NCBI RefSeq assembly: GCF_036195045.1
Contig: NZ_CP108100.1
Span: 3,162,001-3,226,000 of the forward strand
Direction of reading: 5' to 3'
Source of the DNA: Streptomyces sp. NBC_00236
GTDB taxonomy: Bacteria > Actinomycetota > Actinomycetes > Streptomycetales > Streptomycetaceae
DNA: 64,000 bases
Below, one piece after another: positions 8,376 to 17,205 of the stretch. Position 1 is the first letter of the stretch; every line of letters starts with the position of its first letter. A program made the position numbers and the translations under genes. A model generated the notes under the pieces. The model was not told the DNA's origin and ran no database searches. It worked only from the letters and a program-made list of their open reading frames with translations.

Positions 8376-9221
8376 TCACTCGACGAAAAGCTGCCGCGAA
8401 GCGGCATTCGCGTCGAACTCCTCCAGCCTCGCCTGCGCGTCGGGCAGGTCGTCGCACATGGCCTCCAGCAGCACCCGCCCCAGCAGCATCGGCGCGCAGG
8501 CGGTGTCGAAGGCGAGCCCCGTTCCCACCGCGGCGGGGATCAGCAGATCGCTGTGTGCGGCCACCGGTGCGAACGCGGAGTCGGCGACCGAGACCACGGC
8601 CAGTCCCCGGTCCCGCGCGTGGGCGAGGGCGTCCACGGCCTCGCGCGGGTGGCGCGGCAGCGCGAAGCAGATCAGCGCACTGGCACCGGCCCGCCGGGCC
8701 GCGTCGATCCGGTCGTGCAGCATGCTGCCCCCCTCGTCGAGGACCCGGACGTCGGGGTGCACCTTGGCGGCGAAGTATCCGAAGCCCCGAGCCTGCGAGG
8801 ACGCCGCGCGCAGCCCGAGCACGAGCAGGGGCCGCGAGGCGGCGAGGAGCCGGCCGGCCCGTTCGACGGGCCCGGGATCGGCGAGCAGTTCGGCAAGGTG
8901 GCGCAGGTTCTCGATCTCGCCGAGCACCGCCTGCTGGTACTCGTTGTACGTGTCCTCCCCCTCGCCCTCGGCGGGCCCGGCCGGGGCGACCTCGCGCAGG
9001 TGCTTGCGCAGCGCGGGATAGCCGTCGAACCCGAGGGCGACGGCGAACCGGGTGACGGAGGGCTGGCTGACCCCGGCCAGTTCGGCCAGTTCCACGCTGG
9101 AGAGGAACGGAGCGTCGCCGGCCCTGCGCACCATCGAGTGCGCGATGCGCCGCTGCGTGGGCGTGAGCCTGCGCCCTTCGAACAGCTGCTGCACACGCGC
9201 GGCCGGGCTGCTCCCGCTCAT
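8376..9221 (-). CDS. MurR/RpiR-family transcriptional regulator
   Basis: A 281-residue regulator. The N-terminal RpiR helix-turn-helix is clear: LTPTQRRIAHSMV, then SSVELAELAGVSQPSVTRFAVALGFDGYPALRKHLRE (residues 20-75). The C-terminal SIS domain (about 105-260) begins VERAGRLLAASRPLLVLGLRAASSQARGFGYFAAKV and normally senses a phosphosugar or other ligand. The ATG at 9221 is preceded by GGGGA. Its own leader contains a 17-bp palindrome, consistent with autoregulation. Because it is the nearest free-standing regulator to the hut operon, control of hut is conceivable, but the sequence does not prove it. Confidence 0.88.
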   Translation of the reverse strand: MSGSSPAARVQQLFEGRRLTPTQRRIAHSMVRRAGDAPFLSSVELAELAGVSQPSVTRFAVALGFDGYPALRKHLREVAPAGPAEGEGEDTYNEYQQAVLGEIENLRHLAELLADPGPVERAGRLLAASRPLLVLGLRAASSQARGFGYFAAKVHPDVRVLDEGGSMLHDRIDAARRAGASALICFALPRHPREAVDALAHARDRGLAVVSVADSAFAPVAAHSDLLIPAAVGTGLAFDTACAPMLLGRVLLEAMCDDLPDAQARLEEFDANAASRQLFVE

Positions 9222-9244
9222 GCTGTCCCCTCGGTAGATCGGCC

Positions 9245-9307
9245 GTGCCGGGATCCGGCACCGACGAATCCATTCAGCCAGTAAGCCGTCTGCATGTCCA
9301 TATGCAG
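9245..9307 (-). promoter_or_regulatory. Palindromes upstream of the RpiR gene
   Basis: Two perfect palindromes lie upstream of the RpiR start: GTGCCGG-GAT-CCGGCAC (9245-9261) in the leader and CTGCAT-GTCCAT-ATGCAG (9290-9307) further up. Between them is GAATCCATTC (about 9266-9275), whose minus-strand TGAAT resembles the half-site of the hut operator. Autoregulatory operators are plausible. Confidence 0.45.
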
Positions 9308-9366
9308 CCGCTCCGTGGACGGGCCGCCGGCGCGGCCCCTAGGGGGAAACAGGGGGGTTAGCCCCA

Positions 9367-9395
9367 CTGACCCGGCTGCACCCGCTTCGTACCGT
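9367..9395 (+). promoter_or_regulatory. Promoter of a probably leaderless transcript
   Basis: CTGACC (9367-9372), a 17-bp spacer, and TACCGT (9390-9395) end six bases before the ATG at 9402, which has no Shine-Dalgarno sequence. Transcription would start at or next to the initiation codon. Confidence 0.55.
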
Positions 9396-9401
9396 GGAAC
9401 C

Positions 9402-9830
9402 ATGGACGCACCCGACACCGAGCTCAAGAAGGAGCTCAAGGCCACCCTGCAGGCCCGCAGCGAGCTGGGGGCCGAGTACGAGTCCGCGCTCGTCGAGTCG
9501 TTTCTCGAGAAGGTCGAACAGCGCCTCGACGGCACGCTCGACCGCCGGGTCCGGCGCCATTTCGCCGAGCAGCAGATCAGCGTCGCCCGCGGGGCGCGCA
9601 CCCCGCAGCCGCCCCTGGGGACCTTCGGTGAGCGTTTCGGGTTCGGGATCATCTCCCTGATCCTGGCGATCCCGCTGTCCGCCATCGGTGTCGCGAACGC
9701 GGGAATCGAAGGGCTCGTCGTGGCCTGGCTCGGCATCGTCGGCGTCAACGTCGTCCAGGCCGTCCACAGCGGGCGGCTGTTCGCGCGCAGGGAGAACGAG
9801 CGGCGGACGACGTCCGACTGGGAGGACTGA
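9402..9830 (+). CDS. Small membrane protein, coiled N-terminus
   Basis: A 142-residue protein. The first 65 residues are charged and helical (TELKKELKATLQARSELGAEYESALVESFLEKVEQRLDGTLDRR), and two hydrophobic segments follow (FGIISLILAIPLSAIGVANAG and LVVAWLGIVGVNVVQAVHSG) before a basic tail. I do not recognise a named family; the layout suggests a membrane protein with a cytoplasmic oligomerisation arm. The start at 9402 is chosen because of the leaderless promoter and because an upstream in-frame start would add unrelated low-complexity sequence. Confidence 0.7.
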   Translation: MDAPDTELKKELKATLQARSELGAEYESALVESFLEKVEQRLDGTLDRRVRRHFAEQQISVARGARTPQPPLGTFGERFGFGIISLILAIPLSAIGVANAGIEGLVVAWLGIVGVNVVQAVHSGRLFARRENERRTTSDWED

Positions 9831-9835
9831 GCGCC

Positions 9836-10597
9836 TCAGGCCTGACGGGTCGGCAGCACGACGACCTGGCGGAGGTTGATGTGGCGTGCGCGGCTGGTCG
9901 TGTACGCGATCAGGTCGGCGATCTCGTCGCTGGAGAGCCCGCCGAGCGCGTCGAACATGCCGTCCAGCTGACCGCTGAGTTCCGCGTTGTCGACATGGCC
10001 GGCCAGCTCGGAGTCGGTGAGGCCGGGCTCGATGTTCGTGACGCGGACGTCGCGCGGGCCGAGTTCGGTGCGCAGTGAGGCCGACAGGTACGTGAGCGCG
10101 GCCTTCGTGGCCCCGTACACGGCGTAGTTGGGGAACGTGACGTGCGCGCCGATCGACGAGATGTTGACCAGGTCGGCGGTGCGGCCCCCGGCGGCGGCCG
10201 CCACCAGGCCGGCCGTGAAGGCCCGGATGACGCGCAGGACACCCGTCACGTTCGTGTCGAGCATCCGCTGCCACTCGTCGGCACGGCCCGCGTCCACCGG
10301 GTTCGGCAGCATCACACCGGCCGCGTTGACCACCAGGTCCACCGGGCCGAACTCCGTACGCACCCGCTGGGCGGCGGTGTCCACGGACGCCTGGTCGGTG
10401 ACGTCGGTGACCACGACGAGTGCCTGACCGCCCTCGGCGGTGATCTTTCCGGCGAGCTCCGTCAGCCGGTCCTCCCGGCGGGCCAGCAGCGCCACCCGTA
10501 CCCCGTGGGCGGCGAGCAGCCGTGCCGTCGCGTGGCCCATGCCGCTGGCGGCTCCGGTGATGACCGCGGTGCGGCCGGCGAGCGTTGCGTAAGACAT
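9836..10597 (-). CDS. Short-chain dehydrogenase/reductase
   Basis: A 253-residue classical SDR. The nucleotide-binding motif TGAASGMG is at residues 15-22, NAAG near 90, the catalytic Ser in NISSIG near 145 and the YxxxK pair in YGATK near 160. Residue ARREDRL after the second strand suggests NADP preference. The substrate is not predictable. It starts 147 bp from a divergent XRE/MmyB regulator, an arrangement common in Streptomyces in which the regulator controls the SDR gene. It converges with the small membrane protein with only 5 bp between stops. Confidence 0.88.
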   Translation of the reverse strand: MSYATLAGRTAVITGAASGMGHATARLLAAHGVRVALLARREDRLTELAGKITAEGGQALVVVTDVTDQASVDTAAQRVRTEFGPVDLVVNAAGVMLPNPVDAGRADEWQRMLDTNVTGVLRVIRAFTAGLVAAAAGGRTADLVNISSIGAHVTFPNYAVYGATKAALTYLSASLRTELGPRDVRVTNIEPGLTDSELAGHVDNAELSGQLDGMFDALGGLSSDEIADLIAYTTSRARHINLRQVVVLPTRQA

Positions 10598-10672
10598 GTC
10601 GGTACTCCTGGGCGCTGTTGCCCGGGGCGTCTCCCCGGGCCGGTCCCCACTCTGTGACGGCGCGCCGCGGCT

Positions 10673-10697
10673 ACCCAGGGGTGCGTCTTTCCTGGGT
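10673..10697. promoter_or_regulatory. Inverted repeat in SDR/MmyB divergent promoter
   Basis: ACCCAGG (10673-10679) and CCTGGGT (10691-10697) form seven-base perfect arms in the 147-bp divergent spacer. TACGCT (10732-10737) lies seven bases before the regulator ATG, which has no ribosome site, so that transcript is probably leaderless. The repeat is a candidate operator for the MmyB-type regulator. Confidence 0.45.
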
Positions 10698-10744
10698 CCG
10701 GCAGTACCAGGACGGGAACCGGCCGGTCTTCTACGCTCGGCTCC

Positions 10745-11599
10745 ATGGACGGCGACCTCGGAGACTTCCTCCGCTCACGACGAGCCCGTATCCGGCCCGA
10801 GGACGTGGGGCTGAACTCCTACGGCCGCAGGCGCGTGCCCGGGCTCCGCCGTGAGGAGGTCGCCCAGCTCGCCGGGGTCAGCGTCGACTACTACATCCGG
10901 CTGGAACAGGGCCGCGGCCCCAGCGTCTCGGACGCCGTGCTCGACGCGATAGCCAGGGTGCTCCGGCTGGACGGGACGGAGCACGCCTACCTGCGCACGG
11001 TGGCCCGCCCCGCACCGCGCAAGGCCGCTCCGACCGCCGCACAGCGGGTACGGCCGGGACTGCGGCTGCTCCTGGACACGCTCGACCCGGCGCCCGCCTT
11101 CGTCCTGGGCCGCCGGATGGACGTCCTGGCGTGGAACGCGCTGGGTGACGCGGTCGTCGGCTTCTCCCGGATGGCCGCCGACGAACGGAACATGCCGCGG
11201 CAGACGTTCCTCGAACCGGCGGCGCGGGAGCTGTACCCGGACTGGCCGGCCGTGGCGGCGGAGACGGTCGCGCATCTGCGCCTGGACGCGGGACTTCACC
11301 CCGACGACAAGCGGCTCGCCGCCCTGGTCGGCGAACTGTCCATGAAGAGCGAGGACTTCCGCCGGCTGTGGGCGGACCACCAGGTGCAGGCGAAGACGTA
11401 CGGCGTGAAGAGGATCGACCACCCGGTCGTGGGCGGGCTGACGCTTCCGTACGAGACGCTCGGCGTGCCCGGCGACCCGGACCAGTCGCTGGTGGTCTAC
11501 ACCCCGGAGCCCGGTTCGGAGACGGCGGAGCGCATCGCCCTGCTGGCCAGAAAGGTGCAGGGCGGGGACGAGGAGGGTGCGCGCGGTCTCTGCGCATAG
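10745..11599 (+). CDS. XRE-family regulator with MmyB-like ligand domain
   Basis: A 284-residue protein. An N-terminal XRE helix-turn-helix covers residues 5-75 (FLRSRRARIRPEDVGL ... VPGLRREEVAQLAGVSVDYYIRLEQGRGPSVSDAVLDAIARVLRL). The C-terminal part (about 100-270) is the MmyB-type domain with AFVLGRRMDVLAWNALGDAV and FRRLWADHQV, a PAS-like fold reported to bind fatty acids in related proteins. It is divergent from the SDR gene and is its likely regulator. It is followed seven bases after the stop by a strong terminator. Confidence 0.88.
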   Translation: MDGDLGDFLRSRRARIRPEDVGLNSYGRRRVPGLRREEVAQLAGVSVDYYIRLEQGRGPSVSDAVLDAIARVLRLDGTEHAYLRTVARPAPRKAAPTAAQRVRPGLRLLLDTLDPAPAFVLGRRMDVLAWNALGDAVVGFSRMAADERNMPRQTFLEPAARELYPDWPAVAAETVAHLRLDAGLHPDDKRLAALVGELSMKSEDFRRLWADHQVQAKTYGVKRIDHPVVGGLTLPYETLGVPGDPDQSLVVYTPEPGSETAERIALLARKVQGGDEEGARGLCA

Positions 11600-11605
11600 A
11601 TGTGT

Positions 11606-11662
11606 CGCGGGGACCGCCGCACCCCCGGTTTCCCAGGGGGCGGGACGACGGCGGTCCCCGCG
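11606..11662. terminator. Bidirectional terminator
   Basis: CGCGGGGACCGCCG (11606-11619) pairs perfectly with CGGCGGTCCCCGCG (11649-11662), with an inner C5/G5 stem. It lies between two convergent genes and immediately follows the regulator stop. The remaining 11663-11865 shows no gene. Confidence 0.75.
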
Positions 11663-11865
11663 AAGGACGCGATCCGGGTCAGGGCCGGATCTCGCATCCG
11701 GGCGACGGTGGAGGTCCGGGAGCCGCTCCGTAGTCCGTGTCGCCGTTTCGGTGCCGGCGGGTTTCCCTGCCGACACCCACTAATCTGCCCGAGCCGTGTT
11801 AAGCCGGTGCTGCGGCCACGTGTCGCGCTCGTACCGTTTTCACGAAGGGCGCGTTCCGGACCGCG

Positions 11866-13278
11866 TCACGCCTTGGTGCCGGGGGCCGGCGCCTCCTTGG
11901 CGAGGAACGCCAGCAGGTCCTGCCGGCTGACGACACCCTTCGGTTTGCCCTCCACGAGCACGATCGCCGCGTCGGCCGCGCCGGTGCCGCCGAGCACCGC
12001 CATCAGGTCCTCGACCGGTTCGCCGGAGCCGACCTGCGGCAGTGGCGGCGACATGTGCTTCTCCAGCGGGTCGGTGAGCGAGGCCTGCTGGGCGAAGAGC
12101 GCGTTCAGCAGTTCCCGCTCGACGACCGACCCGATGACCTCGGCGGCCATCACGTCCGGGTGTCCGGCACCGGGCTTCACGATCGGCATCTGCGAGACGC
12201 CGTACTCGCGCAGCACGTCGATCGCCTCGCCGACGGTCTCCTCCGGGTGCATGTGGACGAGCGTCGGGATCGGGCCCGCCTTGTAGTCGAGGACGTCGGC
12301 GACACGGGCGGACGGGCCGGTGTCCTCCAGGAAGCCGTAGTCGGCCATCCACTCGTCGTTGAAGATCTTGCTGAGGTAGCCGCGGCCGCTGTCCGGCAGC
12401 AGGACGACGACCACGTCGTCGGGTCCGAGCCGCTTCGCGACCTCCAGGGCGCCCACGACCGCCATGCCGCAGGAACCGCCGACCAGCAGCCCCTCCTCCT
12501 TGGCGAGGCGGCGGGTCATCTGGAAGGAGTCCTTGTCGGACACGGCGACGATCTCGTCGGTGACCGTCCGGTCGTACGCCGACGGCCAGAAGTCCTCGCC
12601 GACGCCCTCGACCAGATACGGCCGGCCGGAGCCGCCGGAGTAGACCGAGCCCTCCGGGTCCGCGCCGATGACCTTGACGGCGCCGCCGCTGGCTTCCTTC
12701 AGGTAGCGGCCGGTGCCGCTGATCGTGCCGCCGGTGCCGACCCCCGCCACGAAGTGCGTGATCTTCCCGTCCGTCTGCTCCCACAGTTCGGGACCGGTGG
12801 TCTCGTAGTGGGAGCGCGGGTTGTTCGGGTTGGAGTACTGGTCGGGCTTCCAGGCTCCCGGCGTCTCACGGACCAGCCGGTCCGAGACGTTGTAGTACGA
12901 GTCCGGGTGCTCCGGGTCGACCGCCGTCGGGCAGACGACGACCTCGGCACCGTAGGCGCGCAGCACGTTGATCTTGTCCGTGGACACCTTGTCCGGGCAG
13001 ACGAAGACGCACTTGTAGCCCTTCTGCTGCGCGACGATCGCCAGGCCCACGCCCGTGTTGCCGCTGGTCGGCTCGACGATCGTGCCGCCGGGCTGCAGCT
13101 CGCCGCTCTGTTCGGCGGCCTCGATCATGCGCAGGGCGATCCGGTCCTTGACCGAACCGCCGGGGTTGAAGTACTCGACCTTGGCCAGGACCGTCGCCTG
13201 GATGCCGGCCGTCACACTGCGCAGCCTCACCAGCGGGGTATTGCCTACGAGACTGATCATCGAATCGTGGAATTGCAC
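11866..13278 (-). CDS. cbs: Cystathionine beta-synthase
   Basis: A 470-residue PLP enzyme that condenses serine and homocysteine to cystathionine. The PLP-lysine motif NPGGSVKDRIA is near residue 45 and the phosphate-binding loop GTGGTISG near 185; SGNTG at about 75 binds the substrate. Two C-terminal CBS modules (about 345-465) follow, with VGEAIDVLREYGVSQMPIV and PKGVVSRQDLLAFL. The start is taken as the GTG at 13278 with GGAG eight bases upstream; the ATG at 13260 lacks a site. No heme-binding N-terminal extension is present, as usual for bacteria. A cysteine synthase activity cannot be excluded. Confidence 0.9.
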   Translation of the reverse strand: MQFHDSMISLVGNTPLVRLRSVTAGIQATVLAKVEYFNPGGSVKDRIALRMIEAAEQSGELQPGGTIVEPTSGNTGVGLAIVAQQKGYKCVFVCPDKVSTDKINVLRAYGAEVVVCPTAVDPEHPDSYYNVSDRLVRETPGAWKPDQYSNPNNPRSHYETTGPELWEQTDGKITHFVAGVGTGGTISGTGRYLKEASGGAVKVIGADPEGSVYSGGSGRPYLVEGVGEDFWPSAYDRTVTDEIVAVSDKDSFQMTRRLAKEEGLLVGGSCGMAVVGALEVAKRLGPDDVVVVLLPDSGRGYLSKIFNDEWMADYGFLEDTGPSARVADVLDYKAGPIPTLVHMHPEETVGEAIDVLREYGVSQMPIVKPGAGHPDVMAAEVIGSVVERELLNALFAQQASLTDPLEKHMSPPLPQVGSGEPVEDLMAVLGGTGAADAAIVLVEGKPKGVVSRQDLLAFLAKEAPAPGTKA

Positions 13279-13426
13279 CGTGTACTCCGGGGTCTCCGAG
13301 ATGGTGCCGCAAGAGTATGCGTACGGGCACGAGATTGGGCGAAGCGATTGAACGACGGCCACTTGGGGGCAGTTAGCTCTGTGTACGGCGGTAGGGCAGT
13401 ACGGCAAGGAGGAGGTGGACCGGACT

Positions 13427-14503
13427 GTGTCGAGGGCAAGGGTGGCACGGCGGATCGCGGCGGGCGCGGCGTACGGCGGTGGCAGCATCGGGCTGCTGGG
13501 CGCCGCAGCGGTGGGCGTCCTGCTGGCGGAGGTCCAGCTGGCGAAGCGGCAGGTGGGAGGCGGCACCGCTCCGGTGCCGCCGAGCGCGGACGGGCGGTAC
13601 GGGGTGGCGTTCGCGGGCCCTGCGGACCCGCTGCGGTTCGGGCTGCTCGGGGACTCCACGGCGGCCGGGCAGGGGGTGCGCAGGGCCGGGCAGACTCCGG
13701 GGGCGCTGCTCGCCTCGGGGCTCGCGGCGGTGTCGGAGCGGCCGGTGGATCTGCGCAACGTCGCGCAGCCGGGGGCCAGGTCGGACGATCTGGAGCGGCA
13801 GGTCTCGCTGCTGCTCGCGGACCCGGCCCGAGTGCCGGACGTCTGCGTGATCATGATCGGCGCCAATGACGTGACGCACCGGATGCCCGCCACCCAGTCG
13901 GTGCGCTGTCTGACAACGGCGGTGCGCAGGCTGCGTACGGCGGGGGCCGAGGTCGTCGTGGGCACCTGCCCGGACCTGGGCACGATCGAGCCGGTCTACC
14001 AGCCGCTGCGGTGGATGGCCCGCCGGGTGAGCCGGCAGCTGGCGGCGGCGCAGACGATCGGTTCGGTGGAGCAGGGCGGACGCACGGTGTCGCTGGGCGA
14101 TCTGCTGGGCCCGGAGTTCGAGGCGAACCCGCGGGAGCTGTTCGGCCCGGACAACTACCACCCGTCGGCGGAGGGGTACGCGACGGCGGCGATGGCGCTC
14201 CTGCCGACGCTCTGCGCGGTGCTCGGCCTGTGGCCGGAGACCGACCGGCTGGACGGGGCGCGGCGCGAGGACATGCTGCCGGTGGCCAAGGCGGCCTCCC
14301 AAGCGGCCAAGGAGGCCGGTACGGAGGTCACCGGGGCCCGGGCGCCCTGGGCGCTCCTCAAGCACCGCAGGCGGCGGCGTCTGCCCGCGGCGACGGAGCC
14401 GCACCCACACCCGCACCCGGAGATGCACGGGGAGGCGGGCGGCTCGACGCGGGTGGAACGACGCCCGGGCACCGGCACCGACACCTCGCCGCGGCATGCC
14501 TGA
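13427..14503 (+). CDS. Membrane-anchored SGNH/GDSL hydrolase
   Basis: A 358-residue protein with a basic N-terminus and one membrane segment (AAGAAYGGGSIGLLGAAAVGVLLAEV, residues 11-36) that tethers it to the membrane with the catalytic domain outside. The catalytic blocks are FGLLGDSTAAGQG (Ser, about 65), IMIGANDVTH (about 142) and the Asp-His pair DNYHPSAEGY (about 237). The tail is basic and His/Pro-rich. The substrate is probably an ester in lipid or polysaccharide but is unknown. GTG 13427 has GGAGGT ten bases upstream; GTG 13415 would overlap that site. Confidence 0.85.
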   Translation: MSRARVARRIAAGAAYGGGSIGLLGAAAVGVLLAEVQLAKRQVGGGTAPVPPSADGRYGVAFAGPADPLRFGLLGDSTAAGQGVRRAGQTPGALLASGLAAVSERPVDLRNVAQPGARSDDLERQVSLLLADPARVPDVCVIMIGANDVTHRMPATQSVRCLTTAVRRLRTAGAEVVVGTCPDLGTIEPVYQPLRWMARRVSRQLAAAQTIGSVEQGGRTVSLGDLLGPEFEANPRELFGPDNYHPSAEGYATAAMALLPTLCAVLGLWPETDRLDGARREDMLPVAKAASQAAKEAGTEVTGARAPWALLKHRRRRRLPAATEPHPHPHPEMHGEAGGSTRVERRPGTGTDTSPRHA

Positions 14504-14606
14504 GGGGGCGCCCCGAGGGGGCCCGCAGTGCATGCCGTGCAGGGACCGGCAGGGCGTGCCCTGCGGGGGCCCCGCGCCCTTCCCGTCCGACTCCCACTCG
14601 ACGAAC

Positions 14607-14620
14607 TGAGCGGTTGCTTA
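14607..14620. promoter_or_regulatory. Possible TetR-type operator upstream of thiolase
   Basis: TGAGCGGTTGCTTA is an imperfect palindrome (AGC-N4-GCT core) lying 109 bp before the thiolase start, in an otherwise GC-rich spacer. TetR regulators of fatty acid genes often use such sites. This is a weak call. Confidence 0.25.
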
Positions 14621-14728
14621 GAAAAGAGGCCCGCATCACACGCCCTGTCGGGTGACCTCAGCAGTACGTCCGGGTAACTTCCAGAGCAGTCCTGCCAGAC
14701 AGCCTTCCAGCCCTCATGGAGCCGCGTG

Positions 14729-15949
14729 ATGCCCGAAGCCGTGATCGTCTCTGCTGCCCGTTCGCCCATCGGCCGGGCCTTCAAGGGTTCGCTGAAGGAC
14801 CTGCGCGCGGACGACCTGACCGCCACGATCATCCAGACCGCCCTCGCCAAGGTCCCCGAGCTGGACCCGCGGGACATCGACGACCTGATGCTCGGCTGCG
14901 GCCTCCCCGGCGGCGAGCAGGGCAACAACCTGGGCCGCATCATCGCCGTGCAGATGGGGATGGACCACCTTCCCGGCTGTACGGTCACGCGCTACTGCTC
15001 GTCCTCCCTGCAGACCAGCCGCATGGCGCTGCACGCCATCAAGGCCGGCGAGGGCGACGTCTTCATCTCCGCCGGTGTGGAGATGGTGTCCCGCTTCGCG
15101 AAGGGCAACTCCGACAGCCTGCCGGACACCCGCAACCCGCTCTTCGCCGACGCCGAGGCCCGCACCGCGGCCCGCGCCGAGGAGTCCGGTGCGAGCTGGC
15201 ACGACCCGCGCGAGGACGGCCTGGTCCCGGACGCGTACATCGCGATGGGGCAGACGGCGGAGAACCTGGCGCGGATCAAGGGCGTCACCCGTCAGGACAT
15301 GGACGAGTTCGGCGTCCGCTCGCAGAACCTCGCCGAGGAAGCCCTGAAGAACGGCTTCTGGGAGCGCGAGATCACCCCGGTCACGACCCCGGACGGCACG
15401 GTGGTCTCCAAGGACGACGGTCCGCGTGCGGGCGTCTCCCTGGAGGGCGTGCAGGGCCTGAAGCCGGTCTTCCGCCCCGACGGCCTGGTGACCGCGGCCA
15501 ACTGCTGCCCGCTCAACGACGGTGCCGCGGCGCTCGTGATCATGTCCGACACCAAGGCGCGCGAGCTCGGCCTGACCCCGCTGGCACGGATCGTCTCCAC
15601 CGGCGTCTCCGGCCTCTCCCCCGAGATCATGGGCTACGGACCGGTCGAGGCGAGCAAGCAGGCGCTGAAGCGGGCCGGGCTGACGATCGACGACATCGAC
15701 CTGGCCGAGATCAACGAGGCGTTCGCCGCCCAGGTGATCCCGTCCTACCGCGACCTGGGCCTGCCGCTGGACAAGGTCAACGTCAACGGCGGCGCCATCG
15801 CCGTCGGCCACCCCTTCGGCATGACCGGCGCCCGGATCACCGGCACGCTGATCAACAGCCTGCAGTTCCACGACAAGCAGTTCGGCCTGGAGACCATGTG
15901 CGTGGGCGGCGGCCAGGGCATGGCGATGGTCATCGAGCGGCTGAGCTGA
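14729..15949 (+). CDS. Acetyl-CoA acetyltransferase (thiolase)
   Basis: A 406-residue thiolase that joins or cleaves acetyl and acyl-CoA units. The nucleophilic cysteine is in TRYCSSSL near residue 90, the catalytic histidine in [10 protein letters not shown] near 363, and the second cysteine in [10 protein letters not shown] near 391. NEAFAAQ near 330 is also typical. The N-terminal cysteine context is SSS rather than the SG of the best-studied enzymes. ATG 14729 is preferred over the adjacent GTG 14726 because GGAG lies seven bases upstream. It is monocistronic. Fatty acid or ketone body degradation is likely; the direction in vivo is not visible. Confidence 0.92.
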   Translation: MPEAVIVSAARSPIGRAFKGSLKDLRADDLTATIIQTALAKVPELDPRDIDDLMLGCGLPGGEQGNNLGRIIAVQMGMDHLPGCTVTRYCSSSLQTSRMALHAIKAGEGDVFISAGVEMVSRFAKGNSDSLPDTRNPLFADAEARTAARAEESGASWHDPREDGLVPDAYIAMGQTAENLARIKGVTRQDMDEFGVRSQNLAEEALKNGFWEREITPVTTPDGTVVSKDDGPRAGVSLEGVQGLKPVFRPDGLVTAANCCPLNDGAAALVIMSDTKARELGLTPLARIVSTGVSGLSPEIMGYGPVEASKQALKRAGLTIDDIDLAEINEAFAAQVIPSYRDLGLPLDKVNVNGGAIAVGHPFGMTGARITGTLINSLQFHDKQFGLETMCVGGGQGMAMVIERLS

Positions 15950-16011
15950 TCCGATCCCGGCCGGGCCGACCCGGCCGCGCCGGACCGAGCCGGGCCGGGC
16001 CGGAGTGCACC

Positions 16012-16047
16012 GCGGGGGCGCCCCCGCAACCGCTCACGTTTTCGTGA
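16012..16047 (+). terminator. Two consecutive hairpins after thiolase
   Basis: The 16-bp palindrome GCGGGGGCGCCCCCGC (16012-16027) and TCACG-TTTT-CGTGA (16034-16047) lie 63-98 bp beyond the thiolase stop and probably end its transcript. Confidence 0.6.
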
Positions 16048-16157
16048 CGCTCCGGATCCGCCGGATCACCGGCCATCGGCGCCCGCCGGGCCCACACCGC
16101 CTTCCGGGCCCTCCGGCCGGACGAAGTGGCCGGTTCCGAGCCCCGACCGTGACCGAA

Positions 16158-16211
16158 TCTCCCCCAGGATGTGACCTATCTCCTGGGGGAGAGTCATTCC
16201 CGCAGGTCACA
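16158..16211 (+). ncRNA. Candidate structured RNA: interlocked stems (pseudoknot geometry)
   Basis: Stem 1 pairs TCTCCCCCAGGA (16158-16169) with TCCTGGGGGAGA (16181-16192), 12 of 12. Its loop begins TGTGACCT (16170-16177), which is perfectly complementary to AGGTCACA at 16204-16211, so a second 8-bp stem interlocks with the first. This is H-type pseudoknot geometry, although the zero-length first loop would need some fraying of stem 1. The structure lies 130 bp before an envelope protein gene. It matches no riboswitch family I can name, and DNA-level operators are an alternative. Confidence 0.45.
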
Positions 16212-16341
16212 CCCACATCAGGGCTAAACCCCGGGCACAAAGACCTGTCCAATTCGTGACGTAATGCACTGACACAGGGTGCCGGTACAGGACAAGCTGA
16301 TGTAGGAAGTCGGGGGATCGATTGAAACCGGGAGTATGTCA

Positions 16342-17205
16342 GTGAGCGCCATGCCTCTTGCCCTGTTGCTGACCACCGCCGCTGCCACGGCCGTGGGTGC
16401 TGCCGCTCTGCACGCCGCTCACGGGCTGCGTCAGCAGGTGGCCGCCCTGCGGAGGGAGCTGGCCGACGGCCGCGCCCACAGTGCGGCCGTACCCGCTCAG
16501 AGCCGTAACGAAGCCACCCCTGCCGCCGAAATACGCGCGGCGGTCGCCGAGGCGCTGGCCGAGGAGCGGGAGCGCGAGCTCGCCGAGGCCCGGGCCTTCT
16601 GGGCCACGCAGGAGGCGCGCGACGCCGCCGATGCCCCGTCCCTGCTGGGCGGGCTGGCCGGGCTGGGCGAGGACGCCCCGTTCTTCATGCCGCGCCAGAG
16701 CGACTTCGCCGGGCTGGAGTCGATGGACCTCGACGCCACCGAGGCGTTCGAGGAACTGACGGAGCTGGCCGAGCTCACGGAACTGGCCGACATGGCCGAG
16801 CTCCCGGAGACCGCCGAGTTCGCCGAGGACTCCCCCGAGCTGGCCGCGGCACGCCGCCGCCACCCCTCGCACCCCGACTTCGTGCCGGTGCAGACGCCCG
16901 TCGTCACCGACCACGAGCGCACGGTGAACCGCCTGGAGGAGCTGGCCGACAGCCGGACCGAGCTCTCCGACGTGCGCCCCGGCCCGCTGGGCACGCTCGA
17001 CGTGTACGTCTTCGCCGACGGCACCACGCTGTGTATGACCCCTGGCCACCGCGAGACGGCCGAGCAGCTGGCCGCGTCGCTGCGGGCCGGTGAGCACCCC
17101 GTGCTCCTGGGCGGCTCCGGCGTCTCCGGCGCGTACGCGCTGACGTTCTCGTGCGGCAAGGACAACGTCTACATACTGGCCGACCGCGTCATAGCGAGCT
17201 TCTAG
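16342..17205 (+). CDS. Acidic membrane-anchored protein of unknown function
   Basis: A 287-residue protein with an N-terminal membrane segment (ALLLTTAAATAVGAAALHAA), a charged coiled-coil stretch (LRQQVAALRRELADG ... AEALAEERERELAEARAFW, residues 30-95), then a very acidic low-complexity stretch ELTELAELTELADMAEL near 145. The C-terminal region (about 190-287) looks globular: LGTLDVYVFADGTTLCMTPG ... YALTFSCGKDNVYILADRV. I do not recognise a family. GTG 16342 is preferred because GGGAG lies seven bases upstream; ATG 16336 sits too close. It is preceded by the interlocked stem structure. Confidence 0.7.
   Translation: MSAMPLALLLTTAAATAVGAAALHAAHGLRQQVAALRRELADGRAHSAAVPAQSRNEATPAAEIRAAVAEALAEERERELAEARAFWATQEARDAADAPSLLGGLAGLGEDAPFFMPRQSDFAGLESMDLDATEAFEELTELAELTELADMAELPETAEFAEDSPELAAARRRHPSHPDFVPVQTPVVTDHERTVNRLEELADSRTELSDVRPGPLGTLDVYVFADGTTLCMTPGHRETAEQLAASLRAGEHPVLLGGSGVSGAYALTFSCGKDNVYILADRVIASF

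Noticed and set aside
16170..16211. TGTGA...TCACA as a Crp-type site
   Set aside because: The half-sites are 32 bp apart, far from the six-base spacing needed, and are better explained by the interlocked stems.
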